A stretch of DNA of 64,000 nt from Blumeriella jaapii. Its lineage: Eukaryota > Ascomycota > Leotiomycetes > Helotiales > Drepanopezizaceae. The number at the start of each line of letters is the position of its first letter. The first letter of the stretch is position 1. The translations under genes were made by a program, and so were the position numbers. Under the pieces are notes generated by a model. The model made no database searches, was not told where the DNA came from, and saw nothing but the letters and a program-made list of their open reading frames with translations. Location of the stretch: the NCBI GenBank assembly GCA_009599575.1, contig VWND01000073.1:806001-870000 (forward strand). Direction: 5' to 3'. Positions 33,289 through 43,381 of the stretch are shown here, one piece after another.

Positions 33289-35438
33289 ATGGCTGGCGAG
33301 ACGTTCGAGTTCCAGGCTGAGATCTCTCAGCTGCTCTCCCTGATCATCAACACAGTCTACTCCAACAAGGAGATCTTCCTGCGAGAGCTGGTGTCCAACT
33401 GTTCCGATGCTCTCGACAAGATCAGATACGAGGCCCTGTCCGACTCCAGCAAGCTCGAGAGCGGCAAGGACCTCCGTATTGATATCATCCCCGACAAGGA
33501 GAACAAGACGCTCACCATCCGTGACACGGGCATTGGCATGACCAAGGCCGTGAGTAGACCTCTGCCCACCCGCCCGGCTCGGCTAACGTTCTCCAGGACC
33601 TCGTGAACAACCTCGGCACGATTGCTCGCTCAGGCACCAAGCAATTCATGGAGGCCTTGACCGCCGGTGCGGATATCTCGATGATTGGTCAATTCGGTGT
33701 CGGCTTCTACTCGGCCTACCTCGTCGCAGACCGCGTCACCGTCGTGTCCAAGAACAACGATGACGAGCAATACATCTGGGAGTCGTCGGCTGGTGGCACC
33801 TTCACCCTGACCCCCGACACCGAGGGCGAGGATATCGGACGTGGTACCAAGATCATCCTTCACTTGAAGGAGGAGCAAACCGACTACCTGAACGAGGCCA
33901 AGATCAAGGAGGTGATCAAGAAGCACTCCGAGTTCATCTCCTACCCCATCTACCTCCACGTCACCAAGGAGACGGAGACCGAGGTTCCGGATGAAGAGGA
34001 GGAGAAGGCCGACGAGTCCGACGAGAAGAAGGCCAAGATCGAGGAGGTTGACGACGACGAGGAAGAGAAGAAGGAAAAGAAGACGAAGAAGGTCAAGGAG
34101 ACCAAGGTCGAGGAAGAGGAGCTGAACAAGCAAAAACCCATCTGGACCCGCAACCCTGCCGATATCACCCCCGAGGAGTACGGTTCCTTCTACAAGTCCC
34201 TCTCCAACGACTGGGAGGACCACCTTGCAGTCAAGCACTTCTCCGTGGAGGGACAGCTCGAGTTCCGTGCCATTCTGTTCGTTCCCAAGCGCGCTCCCTT
34301 CGATCTGTTCGAGACCAAGAAGACCAAGAACAACATCAAGCTGTACGTCCGCCGTGTCTTCATCACCGATGATGCCACCGATCTCATCCCCGAGTGGTTG
34401 AGCTTCGTCAAGGGTGTCGTCGACTCTGAGGATCTCCCTCTCAACCTGTCACGTGAGACTCTTCAACAAAACAAGATCATGAAGGTCATCAAGAAGAACA
34501 TCGTCAAGAAGGTTCTCGAGCTCTTCCAGGAAATCTCCGAGGACAAGGAGCAATTCGACAAATTCTACACCGCCTTCAGCAAGAACATCAAGCTTGGTAT
34601 CCACGAGGATGCGCAGAACCGCCCTCAACTGGCCAAGCTCCTCCGATTCAACTCCACCACCTCGGGCGATGACCAAACCTCCCTCACCGATTACATCACC
34701 CGCATGCCAGAGCACCAAAAGAACATCTACTACATCACTGGCGAGTCCCTGAAGGCCGTTCAAAAGTCACCCTTCCTTGACACCCTCAAGGACAAGAAGT
34801 TTGAGGTTCTCTTCTTGGTCGACCCCATTGACGAGTACGCCATGACCCAACTCAAGGAGTTTGATGGCAAGAAGCTTGTCGATATCACCAAGGACTTTGA
34901 GCTCGAGGAGACGGAGGATGAGAAGAAGGTGCGCGAGGCTGAGGAGAAGGAGTTTGAGGGTCTTGCCAAGGCGCTCAAGAATGTCCTCGGTGACAAGGTT
35001 GAGAAGGTCGTGGTCTCCCACAAGCTCATCGGCGCCCCTTGCGCCATCCGCACTGGTCAATTCGGTTGGTCCGCCAACATGGAGCGTATCATGAAGGCAC
35101 AGGCTCTGCGTGACACCTCCATGTCGTCATACATGTCCTCCAAGAAGACGTTCGAGATCTCTCCTCGCTCGCCTATCATCAAGGAGCTCAAGAAGAAGGT
35201 CGAGGCTGACGGGGAGAACGACCGCACTGTCAAGTCCATCACCCAACTCCTCTTCGAGACCTCCCTTCTCGTTTCCGGCTTCACCATCGAGGAGCCAGCT
35301 GGATTTGCCGAGCGCATTCACAAGCTGGTTTCTCTCGGCCTGAATGTTGACGAGGAGCCGGAGGTTGCTGAGGAGGCTGCTGATGAGAAGATCTCCACTG
35401 ATGCGCCGGCGGAGAGTGCGATGGAGGAGGTTGACTAA
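33289..35438 (+). CDS. HSP90: cytosolic heat-shock protein 90
   Basis: Two exons (33289-33549 and 33597-35438, 47-nt intron after Ala87) encode 700 residues, the normal size for fungal cytosolic HSP90. The N-terminal GHKL ATPase keeps catalytic Glu33, Asn37 and Asp79 and the DTGIGM loop; [15 protein letters not shown] forms the lid region. A charged linker of alternating Glu and Lys runs from about 215 to 265. The middle domain has the catalytic-arginine loop [10 protein letters not shown] and the client-binding C-terminal domain has [15 protein letters not shown]. The protein ends MEEVD, the TPR-cochaperone docking motif, so it is cytosolic rather than ER or mitochondrial. Codon use is strongly biased to C-ending codons (AAG, ATC, GAC), as expected for a very highly expressed gene. 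A heat-shock element lies upstream. Confidence 0.99.
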
Positions 35439-36890
35439 ATGCAATTATGAATCTTTGCGTTTGTGTCCGGGGTTTGCGGCGTTTGATTGGTTGGTCCTTG
35501 AACGAATGGTCATTCTCACGTTGCATGAAGCCTGCTTGCTGCTGCTTTTCACCTTGTTTTTTTTTCTCATCTTGGGCGCCTCACGGGCGGCAAAATCCAA
35601 ATGTACTTTAGCGGCTCGTTCAGACTCGTCGGAAAAAGAGCAATTCCAGAATCCCAAAAAGTTACACCTTAGATCTCTTGTGTTTGTTCTTGTTTGTGTG
35701 CGCATGAGTGTCAGACCCGTGTGACGGAGATGAGCGGCCACTGGACCCGGGTTTCTATGTTTCCGGGCAGAGATGTAACAGTTGAGTTAGTTCCTAGGCA
35801 TTTGGGACCCAACCGAGTGGTTGTCGTGCTGCACGTACAACCAGCCAGCCACTGACCGGACGATCGATCGTCTGTCAAAAATTCCATCTGATTTTGAAGT
35901 TAGTTGATAGTTCTGAGCTTGTTGTTGTTAGCGTTGCGATTTGCATCCTATTGGCCGGATGATTTGATTGTCTATCTATCTGACATTGAAGTTGGTTGGT
36001 TTTGCCTGAGCGTTCTTTCTTGAGTGTTGCGATTCGAACTCCACTAGTACTATCGTACTGACCGACGTCCTCGCCGGCCCTCCTTTTCTCGTCGTTTTGT
36101 TTTGTAGCCGGGTTGAGCAAAGTGACTCGGGGATTGCTCTCATCTCTCGCTCTCGCTACCTTTAGCGAGGGAGAGAGCTACATGACAAGACCGAAGATCG
36201 TTGAAGGGACCGTGATGTGATTGGCTTGTACCTTGGGATTGGGACTGGGATGGGTGTCTGATGCAACCTGGGTAACTCAAGTTATCTGTTCATCCAAAAA
36301 TGTTCTCTTTGTCTTACGCCGTACGAGCTTTGAGATGTTCGCGGTTTTCATCGCGTAGGTGATGGGAGTTAGTCGCCTTGCCCCTTCTTTTGCTTTTCTG
36401 ACTGTGTGCCCTATCGTATCGTGTCGAATACAGTAGTTGGATTTGCGCTTTGCTTTTCATCGATTTTCGATGGCTTGTTGCTTTTTTTGGTGATAAAGCA
36501 GCGGCGTGGGTATACAATGATTTCCACCTTCTCTTCCTCGGAAGGAATAGGATGATCGTCGTTGTCAGTAAGACAAGACAGGTCACAGGAAGAAAATGAG
36601 CAGTCAAGTAGAGCAGAAAGAAGTCTGGGTCGGAGTTAATGTACAAATGCTCCCCTCCATTTTCTTTTCTCCCTTCTTTTCATCGCAACCCCACCTCTTC
36701 TCCTTCAGATCCGAATTCCATTTTTCAACGCTTCACTCGCTTCCTTGCTCAGTACACCTACTCGTTTGCGTTTATCGATCTCGGCTTCCTTTGGCTTGCC
36801 TCACTTCATCACCACCACCACCAAGCAACAACAACAACAACAAAAACTTCTCACAGACCTATATCACCTAACTAGCCGCTCACCCACACA
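35439..36890. other. intergenic, HSP90 3' flank
   Basis: No gene recognised. It holds the HSP90 3' UTR, imperfect copies of a TTGATTGTCTATC/GGTTGGTTTTG theme around 35880-36010, and CT-rich leader DNA with a CAA run (about 36825-36845) before the next gene. Confidence 0.5.
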
Positions 36891-37790
36891 ATGACACCCA
36901 CAACACTTCCAACCAAGTTCCTCCTCCTCGCAGCCCTCCTCTCCTCTGCTCCAGCCCACGCCATCACTACCGGCGTGGGCGGGCCTAGCGTCCTCCCCGT
37001 CGACGGCAACGGGAACGTCGTTTTCCCACCCGGCTTCCCATTCAACTTTCCCGCTCCATCGACGCCTGTTGCAGGCGGGCAGACGGGGAGCGCGAGTGGC
37101 GCAGGCAATTCTCCGCTTGTGCCTGGGCCTGGGTCTGTGGTTGTCGTGAGTCCGGGACCGACCGAGACAGCAACGACTGTTCCTGTCCCAGGTGAGGTTG
37201 GGAGTGAGAGCGGCTCAGTGGATCCCAACGTATGGAATCTCCCCTTTCTTCACCTATCACATCTTCCCCTCGATTTGTTAGATCATCACATACCTGAACA
37301 CTCCCGTACTAACATCCCTCTCTTCCTCACGCAGTGTCCGCGAACCCTCCTCTCCACTTCCATCATCACGCACCTCATCCCCACCCTCGTCCCTACCGTC
37401 ATCACCATCACGGCGACGGCGACGTTCCGCTCGCTGCAGACGCTGACGGCGAGTCTCTGCGCGCCTCTCCTCTCCTCCGCCCCCGCTCTCCCCCCCTTTC
37501 CCATCCCGACCCCCGAGTCGGGGCTCACCACGTTGCAAACAAGCAAGAGCCTCGTCGCCCCGAGCCCAACGTCTCCGCGCATTTCGGCCGAGCCAGGGCC
37601 TACGAGCACGGCTTTCCCTGCGGCGGACTCGCCTGTGTACCTCCCACCGGCGGTCTACGTGCCTCCTGCGGGATACGGAGGCCGAGGCAACGTCGGCGGC
37701 GTGCGCGGTGGCCGTGGTGGAGGCAATGGAGGTGGCGTCCCGCCTTTCTCTTTGCCGTTTTCGGGTCTGGGTCGTCCGGGGGGGGGTTGA
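36891..37790 (+). CDS. secreted Pro/Gly-rich hypothetical protein
   Basis: Two exons, 36891-37229 and 37335-37790, with a 105-nt GTATGG...GCAG intron, give 264 residues; because 105 is divisible by three and the intron has no stop, an unspliced read is also open. I favour splicing because the pyrimidine-rich acceptor CTTCCTCACGCAG is strong. A signal peptide is clear (FLLLAALLSSAPAHA). Then comes a Gly/Pro/Ser-rich part with FPPGFPFNFPAP, a Thr/Ile/Val-rich hydrophobic middle (IITHLIPTLVPTVITITATA) with two Cys, and a C-terminus of YLPPAVYVPPAGYGG followed by Gly/Arg-rich repeats. No GPI signal. It looks like a cell-wall or extracellular protein; I do not recognise a family. It is the last host gene before the AT-rich block. 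Confidence 0.6.
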   Translation: MTPTTLPTKFLLLAALLSSAPAHAITTGVGGPSVLPVDGNGNVVFPPGFPFNFPAPSTPVAGGQTGSASGAGNSPLVPGPGSVVVVSPGPTETATTVPVPGEVGSESGSVDPNVWNLPFLHLSHLPLDLLDHHIPEHSRTNIPLFLTQCPRTLLSTSIITHLIPTLVPTVITITATATFRSLQTLTASLCAPLLSSAPALPPFPIPTPESGLTTLQTSKSLVAPSPTSPRISAEPGPTSTAFPAADSPVYLPPAVYVPPAGYGGRGNVGGVRGGRGGGNGGGVPPFSLPFSGLGRPGGG

Positions 37791-37991
37791 GATGGGGAGG
37801 GAGGGTATGGGGGGAAGGGAACAGGTGATTTGGTTTGGTTTGGGACTTAGTCGAGAAGGTGATAGGCGGTCTGATGCGTGCGTGCATGGAGGGCGGAGGA
37901 GACGTAGTGTTTCTCTTCTCTTCTCTCTGAGTCTAAGAGGTTTTCTGTTAGGGGGGTTTGTGGTTTGTGGTTCTCTAGTGTTGGTTAAAAA

Positions 37992-38019
37992 GGGGGGGGG
38001 GGGGGGGGGGGGGGGGGGG
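37992..38019. repeat. 28-nt poly-G run
   Basis: An uninterrupted run of 28 G on the plus strand, flanked by AAAA and AGAGA. Able in principle to form a G-quadruplex, and prone to length error in sequencing. It lies about 200 bp from the edge of the AT-rich block. Confidence 0.9.
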
Positions 38020-38220
38020 AGAGATGCTGGGTTTGATAGTTCGGTTATTTTTTCAGCAGTTGAAAGCAAGCTTGCAATTCGTGGTTTGCGCATGTAGTGT
38101 TTCATTGTTGGTATCACATAAGGGGGGGTTGTGTATACACAGTTGAGATATTGCAATAACTGGGGTTGTATTGCGAAAAAGATCTAAGGAGTAAACTAGC
38201 TACCGCACGGAGTATATGTA

Positions 38221-38247
38221 GGTAGGGCTGCACGCTTGCAGCCTACC
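38221..38247. repeat. short inverted repeat at the AT-block edge
   Basis: GGTAGGGCTGCA and TGCAGCCTACC pair with one bulged G around a 4-nt loop. A CACGTG palindrome follows at about 38251-38256. It may belong to a copia LTR remnant whose start would be the TGTTAATG seen on the minus strand at 38310. Confidence 0.5.
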
Positions 38248-38385
38248 ATCACGTGGTGTGATTATATGATTGTGCGCATGATCAACCACCACCATATACC
38301 TACATTAACAACTTTTTTATAAAAATCAATCATAGCTAGGTAGTTAGCTAGACTCTTTTTAATTGTATATATAATCGTTTCTTTT

Positions 38386-39043
38386 TTATTTTCTTTCTAC
38401 CCAACCTTTTATTTTTACGTCAATTTCGTTTTTATTAATAAAGGTGATGAAAGCTTTATTAGGATTTGCTTTCGTTATAATATCCGCCGGATTGTTTTTT
38501 TCGTTAATTCATTTAACTTTTGATAACTTTCTTTTTTTATAGCTCTGGCGGAAAGTTATAATATCGATCATAAGGCGTTTTTCTTTTGTTATTTCTAATT
38601 TGACCAAACACTTATACAAAAAGTATAAATTCGTGCAAACTATTATTAGAATATCGAAAAGATCGAGCTTTTAAATAATTATACGTAAAGTTATAGCGAT
38701 GCAAATAGCGATATTTATTTTAAAAACTATTTCGTATATTTTTAAAACTAATACGCTTCGTGTAACTTTTTGACACTTGGTTAAGCTTGCTGCAATTAGG
38801 TTTTTTTTTATTTTAAATAAATTATTAAATTGCATTTTATTAGCTAGGAAAACCTCGTAGCCAATTTGCGAATTGCAGTTTTTGTTATTGGCAAATAAGC
38901 CGTTAACAAATACAAATAGCTTTGCAATAGCAAAATCGATTTGTATAAATAAAAGTTTTCGATTTTAATTATTTATTATTTATCGAATTCGCTTATTAAT
39001 TGTATTAATATTTGATTAAACAAGGTTTTTTATTTATATTTGT
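38386..39043 (-). pseudogene. Ty1/copia pol remnant (RNase H C-terminus)
   Basis: Reading the minus strand and passing a few stops, the segment gives KLFVFVNGLFANNKNCN then SQIGYEVFLANK, a match to the copia RNase H core (consensus form F(V/T)D.SFANNKD.SSQIGY), and ends NPADIITKANPNKAF ... KGWVERK followed by a stop at 38386, the usual tail of fungal copia polyproteins. Stops and replaced acidic residues (D to N) fit G-to-A RIP changes. The upstream part of the polyprotein is absent because element D begins at 39044. The downstream flank (TGTTAATG at 38310, minus strand) is a plausible copia 3' LTR start. Confidence 0.85.
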
Positions 39044-39465
39044 TGTAAGAATTGAAAAGCAGATAAACACTAGTTCAAATAATAGAGCTTAAATAAGATT
39101 GGGTTAATAATCAGACTGATTTCTACCTTCTACATCTTTAGTAGAAGGCGTGTATAAATACAAAAAGAGAAATGGAGCCTTCGAGAAAAGTATTTTCTAG
39201 GAAACCAAGCGAATCCCATTTAATATGCTTTTCCAGCCCCTATCCCGACCTTTTCTTATTCTTTTTAATATAACTTTAATAACTGATTTCTTAGCAATTA
39301 TTTTTATAAAATATTTTATTTAAATATTATTTTTAGCTTTTATAATACTATCCGACCCCCACGGTCTATCCGCAGAAAGTGCTATTCGAAGATTGGTAAA
39401 AGACAAAGGGTTTTGGCGAATTATCTGATTTATACACGTAATATTAGTTTCTGATATTACCCTTT
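39044..39465 (-). repeat. 3' LTR of gypsy element D
   Basis: Starts at TGTAAGAATTG and matches 58927-59255, where the start has become TATAAAAATTA. The inner end is uncertain, close to a pyrimidine tract (CCCTTTTTTTTAAGC, about 39461-39475) that reads as a polypurine tract on the minus strand. A polymerase-type TATA word (GTATAAATAC) lies inside at about 39150. Confidence 0.75.
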
Positions 39466-39715
39466 TTTTTAAGCTTTTGATTCTTAAAAACGATTGATTT
39501 TTTTATGCGTATGCTTTCGTATATAACGTGCGTTACGCTTTCGAAATAACGTACGGTTTTTTTCGCTTTTGGTCGTAAATTGTAATTGTTTTTTTCGTTT
39601 TCGGTCGTGAATTATAGCTGTTTTATTGTTTTTTGTTTTTTTTGTTTTCGATAGCGTTTCGTATTTTCGTTAAAAAAAAACCTTTTTTTTTAAAATGGCC
39701 GCTATTTTTTTTCTG

Positions 39716-39716
<1 letters not shown>

Positions 39717-39752
<36 letters not shown>
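39717..39752. repeat. 36-nt poly-T tract
   Basis: Uninterrupted T run inside the non-pol tail of element D, between its 3' LTR and the antisense open frame. Confidence 0.9.
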
Positions 39753-40004
39753 CGTTAGCTTTTTTCTATTTTAATTAATTGCTTTTCGCCGCGTTCGCCG
39801 CGAATTTTTTAAAATGCTTTTGATTTTTATCTGCCTTCGGTGCGCCCGCTTAATTTTACGCGAAAGCATTATAACGGACTTTTTGCTTTTTTGCGTTTTC
39901 GAGCTTTTTAGCGTAAAATGCAACCGCTGTAAAGCTTCGCATATTTAATGCTTTTTTGTAAATCTTTTAGATTTTTATTCGGATTCGCTTTTAATTAGCT
40001 ATAA

Positions 40005-40517
40005 GTTTCTATCGCACGCGCTATCGAAGCGCAAATACTTTTCGCGGATTTTAACGATTTTATAAATTGTTTCGATATTGCTACCGCCGTTACCGCTTTT
40101 TTTTTTTTTGCTGCCGAAGCCAAAGCTTTTGCTAAAACTTTTATCGATTTTATTATTTATAACGCTTATATAAATCGTTTAAAAAAAAATAACGCTTCGG
40201 CTTTTATAATAATCGAAAATCGTGCGAATCGCGCCGCGGCTCGGGCTGCCGCTGCCGCTGCTACTGCTGCGTCCGTTCCTGCCGGTTTGGCGGCTGCTGC
40301 TGTTTTAAAAGCTTTAGCTGCGCCGGCCCCTTTTTTTAACGACGCTAATATAAAACGTATTCTCCGACGTTTCGAAAACGTCGCTCGGATTTATTCTGAC
40401 CAGTTGAATCAAATTCTGGATTTTTATAAAAATATCGTAGCTGCAATTCAAAATTCGACTAAAGCTATCGTAAAAGCTTTAATTAAAATAAATCGAATAT
40501 TCTGCGAATTCGTTTAG
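40005..40517 (+). other. Ala-rich antisense open frame in element D
   Basis: A plus-strand frame stays open for 170 codons from after a stop at 40002 to TAG at 40515-40517, inside a region where nearly every other frame is broken by RIP. It encodes an Ala-rich protein with helical-looking segments: EAQILFADFNDFINCFDIAT, EAKAFAKTFIDFI, a stretch of consecutive Ala, then DANIKRILRRFENVARIYSD and QILDFYKNIVAAIQNSTKAI. No ATG is present in the frame, so any start was lost or it was joined by splicing. It lies opposite in sense to D's pol, between pol end and 3' LTR. A pocket at about 40205-40335 is GC-rich and keeps many CpA/TpG sites that RIP would normally destroy. I do not recognise the protein. 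Confidence 0.35.
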
Positions 40518-40869
40518 TATTAATTTTTTTTTAGCTTGCCGCTGCTTTTAAATTTAAAAAAAATAGCGAAAAAAATAAAAAAGAAAATAACGATAATAAA
40601 AATAAATTAGCTTAACGACGGTTTTAAAGTTTTCTAAATATTTTTATTTTCTTTTTTTTATTTTTACGACGCGCATTCGTTATTGCTCCGTTGCTATTAT
40701 TTATCGTATTTTTCAAGTATTTTTCTACAACTTTTTTTGCGTTCGTAAAATAGTTTTTTGGCTTTCAAAAGTTTTCGCTTAATAAATAGCTTTTTTATCG
40801 TATTAAATAATATCGGCTTTTTTTTGTATTTTTGTAAGCTTGTATTAATTTGACCTTGTATTTTTCGGA

Positions 40870-43112
40870 TTTTTGAAATTTTATTATATTATTTTTCGGC
40901 TCGATATCGTTCCGACCCTGCCAAAGTTTTAATAAAAAACGTGGAAAATATCGTAAATACGATATTAAAAAAAAAACTCGAATTAATAAGCTTGGCCGTG
41001 CTCGTATATAATTCGCTTAATTTTAAAAAACCTTAGATATTTATTTAAAAGTTTTCGAAAAAATCGCAATTGTCGAAGGTTTTTAATCGATAATAATATT
41101 TTGTCGTTTATTTGAAATTTAATCTTTTTATATTTAGCGTCGTAAAACCTTTTATAATTCGCGTTAGCTTTTTTTAGCTTTCTACTAAGTACTTTTTTTT
41201 CTTTTTATAATATTTTAATTCGTTTTTCCGCTAACGATACCTTTTTTTTTACGACGTTGCTTTCGACGTTGCTGCCAAATTCTGAATAAAAGCCGTATAA
41301 TATGCGAAAAAAAATAAAATTCGTAAAAGCGTATATCGAGTTGTTATACGTAAATTCGGCTAAAGCAAATTTCGTAGCCCAATCGTTTTATCGATAATCG
41401 TAATACGTACGAAAATAAAATTTTAAAATTTAATTTTAACGTTTCGTTTAGCTATCGGTTTGAAAATAAAAAGCGATGTTTAATCGACGTCGTATTTGTA
41501 AATAAAATATTATTAAAAACCAAAATTTATTAATAAAAATTGATTTTTTGTTTGTAATAATCTTTTTAAAATAGCCAAAATTTTTATAAACGTATTATAT
41601 AAATATTTCAGTCAAATCTGAAGCTGAAATCGTTTTTTATATCGGTATATATTTCGATAGCTTCGTATATCGGTTTATTATAACAAATATAAAATCGTAA
41701 ATACGATTTCGTTTTTTGCTAAAAAATAGATCCGTAATAAAATTTATAATTATTTTTTTTTAAAATTTCGTAAAAATCGAAAAAAAAGCTAACTCGCTAT
41801 AAAATCGATGCTTTTTAAGCTTGTTTTTTTAGCATTTTCCATACGTATTAACGTAACGCTTTACGTCGCTTCGTAAACCAGGCCAGAAATACTTTTTTTC
41901 GATTAATTTTAGCGTTCGCCGAAAGTTTTAATAGCCGGCGGTCGGATCGTCGTAATTAATTTTTAATATTTCGCTTTTAATAGCGCTTTTATTCGGAATA
42001 TACGTACGTTTTTTATAACGTAATAATTTATTTTAATTTATACGCTAATATTTTTCGAATTCGGCTCGATTGCTTTGCGAAGCCGATTCGTACGTTTTTT
42101 ATAATATAAAAAAATTAAATTTTTATAATTTAAAAATAGTTTTGTAAATCGGTTTTGCTAGCTCGTTATTAGCCGTTTCGGATTATAATAATACAGCGGC
42201 TACGCTTCGTGATATATATTGTTTGCAATCAGTAATATTAACAAAAAACGATCCGGCGAAAAAGCTTTTTATTTAGCTTTTTTCCGTTTGTTTTTTATTT
42301 TTTGATTCCGTTAATAAAAGCTTCGAATATTTATCGGCGCGAAATAGTTTATACTTCGATTTTAAACGTATTTTTACTGCGGAAAACATTTTAAAATTTT
42401 TTAAATAAGCTAATTTTAACTTACAATGCAGCGTAAGCAGCTGTTCGTTATTTTTTTTTAAATTTTTTTTTAAATCTGGCCGGCGGAAAAAACCATCCGC
42501 CGGATTAAAAACTTTTGTTTTATATTCGATTGCAAAATCGTATTCAGTTAGCTCGTCGGCCTATTTCGTTTAGCGTTCGTTTAAACGTTTTTTTATAAAA
42601 AAGTATTTCAAATTATAATAATTTATACGCATAGTAATAACGTCGGAAGCGCTACGTAAATATTAATTTTATTATCTGAAAGCGTAAATTATAATTATTA
42701 GTTTAGCGTCGTAAACTTTGTATTTTTGTTTTATAAAAAAAAGCTTTTTCGAATAATATACGATAGAATGCCAACGTGCCTTCGCATTTTTTCCGAATAA
42801 TTAAAATAATATTCCGCTTATAGCGAATTTCGAAGCGTTTGTTTCGATTTGGATTTTTAATCGAAGATCGAAATAACGTAGAATCGGTGCTTAACAAAAC
42901 TTTTCTTTTAAAAGTAAAAAAGCGAGCTTCGCTTCGAATAAAAAACGAAAAGGGCCCGACATTTTTTCTCGTTGCATCCCTTTCAGAAGATTTGTAATAG
43001 GTCGGCAAAGCTTAGCGTAGTTTTTAATAAAACGTCTGTAAAAATTGGTAAAACCCAAAAACATTTAAATATCTCGCCACGTAGTAGAAAAAGGCCATTT
43101 CCGAATACTATT
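40870..43112 (-). pseudogene. element D pol: RT end, RNase H, integrase, chromodomain-like end
   Basis: Just left of B the minus strand reads the end of the gypsy RT palm/thumb (GEIFKCFWVLPIFTDVLLK, the degraded form of the DIQ.FLGF.NFYRRFI motif), then a segment beginning GPFSFF like the KGPF.W motif before RNase H, and further fragments down to a WQG-type chromodomain-like piece near 40900. Many stops interrupt it. It continues, across element B, the RT reading at 49516-49733. Confidence 0.7.
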
Positions 43113-43381
43113 TGTGACGATTTAATCAGTCGGAGGGCTGGGAGATCAGTCAACTGGTCGCCGAGTTCATATGATATAAGAAACGAGCCTTTGGTTTTGT
43201 AACAAAAATATTTATTTAGAATTAATAATTGCAAAAGGCAGAAGTTGCTAAAAGAAGAAAGTTTTATATATATAAATAGTTTTCACAGTTAATAGGAAAA
43301 CCTATTAAAAAACCAGAGAGTTTGCAGCTACACGTGGTTGCTAGGATAATACGAAAGGTGGCAACAGAATAAATCGTTATA
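43113..43381 (-). repeat. element B 3' LTR (269 bp)
   Basis: Begins TGTGACGATTTAATC, ends AATCGTTATA. Holds one copy of the AGTTTGCAGCTACACGTGG-type unit that is doubled in A and C. Next to it lies the polypurine tract, seen as TTTTCCCGTCC on the plus strand. Confidence 0.92.

Noticed and set aside
33630..34238. Leu-rich minus-strand frame across HSP90
   Set aside because: Antisense shadow caused by strong GAG/AAG codon bias of HSP90.
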